Source of the DNA: Xanthomonas dyei
GTDB lineage: Bacteria > Pseudomonadota > Gammaproteobacteria > Xanthomonadales > Xanthomonadaceae
Assembly (NCBI RefSeq): GCF_002939865.1
Contig: NZ_MDEE01000001.1
Location: forward strand, 519,701 to 583,700
DNA length: 64,000 nt
Direction: 5' to 3'
Shown: piece by piece, positions 63,291 to 64,000 of the stretch
How the letters are laid out: each line of letters starts with the position of its first letter
How positions within the stretch are numbered: position 1 is the first letter of the stretch
Position numbers and translations under genes: made by a program
Notes under the pieces: generated by a model
What the model saw: the letters and a program-made list of their open reading frames with translations, nothing else
The model's database searches: none
What the model was told of the DNA's origin: nothing

Positions 63291-63827
63291 TTAGACCGCA
63301 TCGCTAAGCCCCAGCAACTGCTTGAGATAGCGCGCCGCCAGCGTGCGCTCGCGGGCACGCCCGCTGCGTAGGGCGTCCTGCAGCGCCAGCAGTTGGTACA
63401 ACGCGGGGTCGCCCAGCGCAGCGTTGGGCGCACCGGCCGACAACGGCGACAAGCCGGGGCCTTTGGCCGTGCCCTGCGCGCTTGGCCACACCGGTGCATC
63501 CCCTGGGGAGCTGGCAATCGCAGTGGACAGTGGGGGCACGCCAAAAGCCGTAGGAATGCCACGCTTTGGCGGCCCGATGACCGCAGGAAAGGCATAACGC
63601 ACGCCGTGGACCGCAAACTCGTGCAAGGCCGTGCGCACCGTCTCCCACTCGCCGCGGCTTTTTTCCAGCGCCAAGCCGGATGCCACCGCGCGCTTGACGC
63701 TGCGATGCACCTGAGAGGCGCTCATGCCCAGCGCTTCTCCGAGGGATGCATAGGTCCAGGCCTGGCCCGCCTGGGCCACCTGCTTGTACAGCACCACCAG
63801 ATCCTGCGGCTTCAGTTCCACAGCCAA
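63291..63827 (-). CDS. Winged-helix DNA-binding protein paired with the nucleotidyltransferase (178 aa)
   Basis: MarR-like N-terminus: LKPQDLVVLYKQVAQAGQAW, YASLGEALGMSASQVHRSVK (helix-turn-helix at about residues 25-55), then a Pro/Gly-rich middle (SSPGDAPVWPSAQGTAKGPG) and a short C-terminal helix. The start is a TTG at 63827, with a GTG at 63821 as alternative. It lies under a palindromic operator, so self-repression is likely. It may act as the antitoxin of the next gene. Confidence 0.75.
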   Translation of the reverse strand: MAVELKPQDLVVLYKQVAQAGQAWTYASLGEALGMSASQVHRSVKRAVASGLALEKSRGEWETVRTALHEFAVHGVRYAFPAVIGPPKRGIPTAFGVPPLSTAIASSPGDAPVWPSAQGTAKGPGLSPLSAGAPNAALGDPALYQLLALQDALRSGRARERTLAARYLKQLLGLSDAV

Positions 63828-63841
63828 GCCAGCCTTATTCC

Positions 63842-63862
63842 ATATTCCATAATATGGAATAT
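63842..63862. promoter_or_regulatory. Palindromic operator upstream of the winged-helix gene
   Basis: ATATTCCAT and ATGGAATAT (9-bp perfect arms, 3-base centre). A further direct copy of ATTCCAT stands at about 63837. It is 15 bp from the start codon, well placed for repression. Confidence 0.75.
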
Positions 63863-63912
63863 CCAGCGACTAAACTGTTTTTGCAAGCAGTCTTTGCGAC
63901 ACGCCGACCTAA

Positions 63913-64000
63913 GGAACCTCTGAACAAAGCACGGCAGATGCGCGACACTACTCGCCTCGTGTTGAGGAATCATCCATGCAACTGACGTTCGGCGACGCTG
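63913..64000 (+). mobile_element. Left end of an IS5-family insertion sequence (cut by window edge)
   Basis: The element probably begins with GGAACCTCTG at 63913, next to CTAA (63909-63912), a fit to the YTAR target of IS5 elements. The transposase starts 63 bp inside. The right end is outside the window. Confidence 0.75.
63976..64000 (+). CDS. IS5-family transposase, first 8 residues
   Basis: ATG at 63976 gives MQLTFGDA, the start I recall for several Xanthomonas IS5-group transposases (IS1478/ISXac type). Only the beginning is in the window. Confidence 0.7.

Overview
The window is a 64-kb stretch of chromosome from a plant-associated Xanthomonas. The evidence is the GC-rich coding, the lexA2-imuA-imuB-dnaE2 mutagenesis cassette with its exact LexA2 operator, type III effectors of the AvrE/XopAM, XopQ and XopG types, HrpX-type PIP promoters, a hypersensitive-response-era set of secreted glycosidases, and dispersed Xanthomonas intergenic repeats. 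From memory, xopQ and xopAM lie near each other in X. campestris pv. campestris too, so the campestris/arboricola side of the genus is likely; the species is not proven.

Layout. 1-5.2 kb: SOS mutagenesis operon on the minus strand (lexA2, imuA, imuB, dnaE2; dnaE2 runs off the left edge). 5.3-6.0 kb: AbrB-type antitoxin with a Doc toxin. 6.4-14.3 kb: a surface-signalling and phosphate-type locus on the minus strand (ECF sigma, FecR, TonB-dependent receptor, histidine acid phosphatase/phytase, secreted endonuclease/exonuclease/phosphatase-fold enzyme). 14.6-18.5 kb: paoABC molybdenum aldehyde oxidase. 18.8-20.6 kb: TetR regulator divergent from a zinc alcohol dehydrogenase, sharing a palindromic operator. 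20.8-23.1 kb: GH3 beta-glucosidase. 23.3-29.9 kb: the very large xopAM effector with a complete PIP/-10 promoter 0.47 kb upstream of its apparent start. 30-46 kb: housekeeping and metabolic genes (UvrA2, HD hydrolase, EAL protein, CxxC-less thioredoxin-reductase-like protein with a UBP zinc finger, AlkB, GH92, DUF429, SDR, GH30, NAD(P)HX dehydratase, histidine phosphatase, TetR).

47-51.8 kb is a compact effector cluster: two tandem paralogous proteins of unknown function, one with a PIP-like promoter; xopQ with a near-PIP box and a 14-3-3 motif at Ser65; and an A+T-rich HELVH metalloprotease of the XopG/HopH1 type behind a perfect PIP box and -10. The tandem paralogues are the best candidates here for undescribed effectors.

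52-64 kb is a defence island on the minus strand: XAC0095-like small genes behind a highly structured intergenic element, a type I restriction system (hsdM, rhuM, hsdS, hsdR, all tightly coupled), a frameshifted mrr-type restriction gene, a ParDE-like toxin-antitoxin pair, and a winged-helix plus nucleotidyltransferase pair behind a palindromic operator. The window ends inside an IS5-family element. No tRNA, rRNA or CRISPR array was seen.
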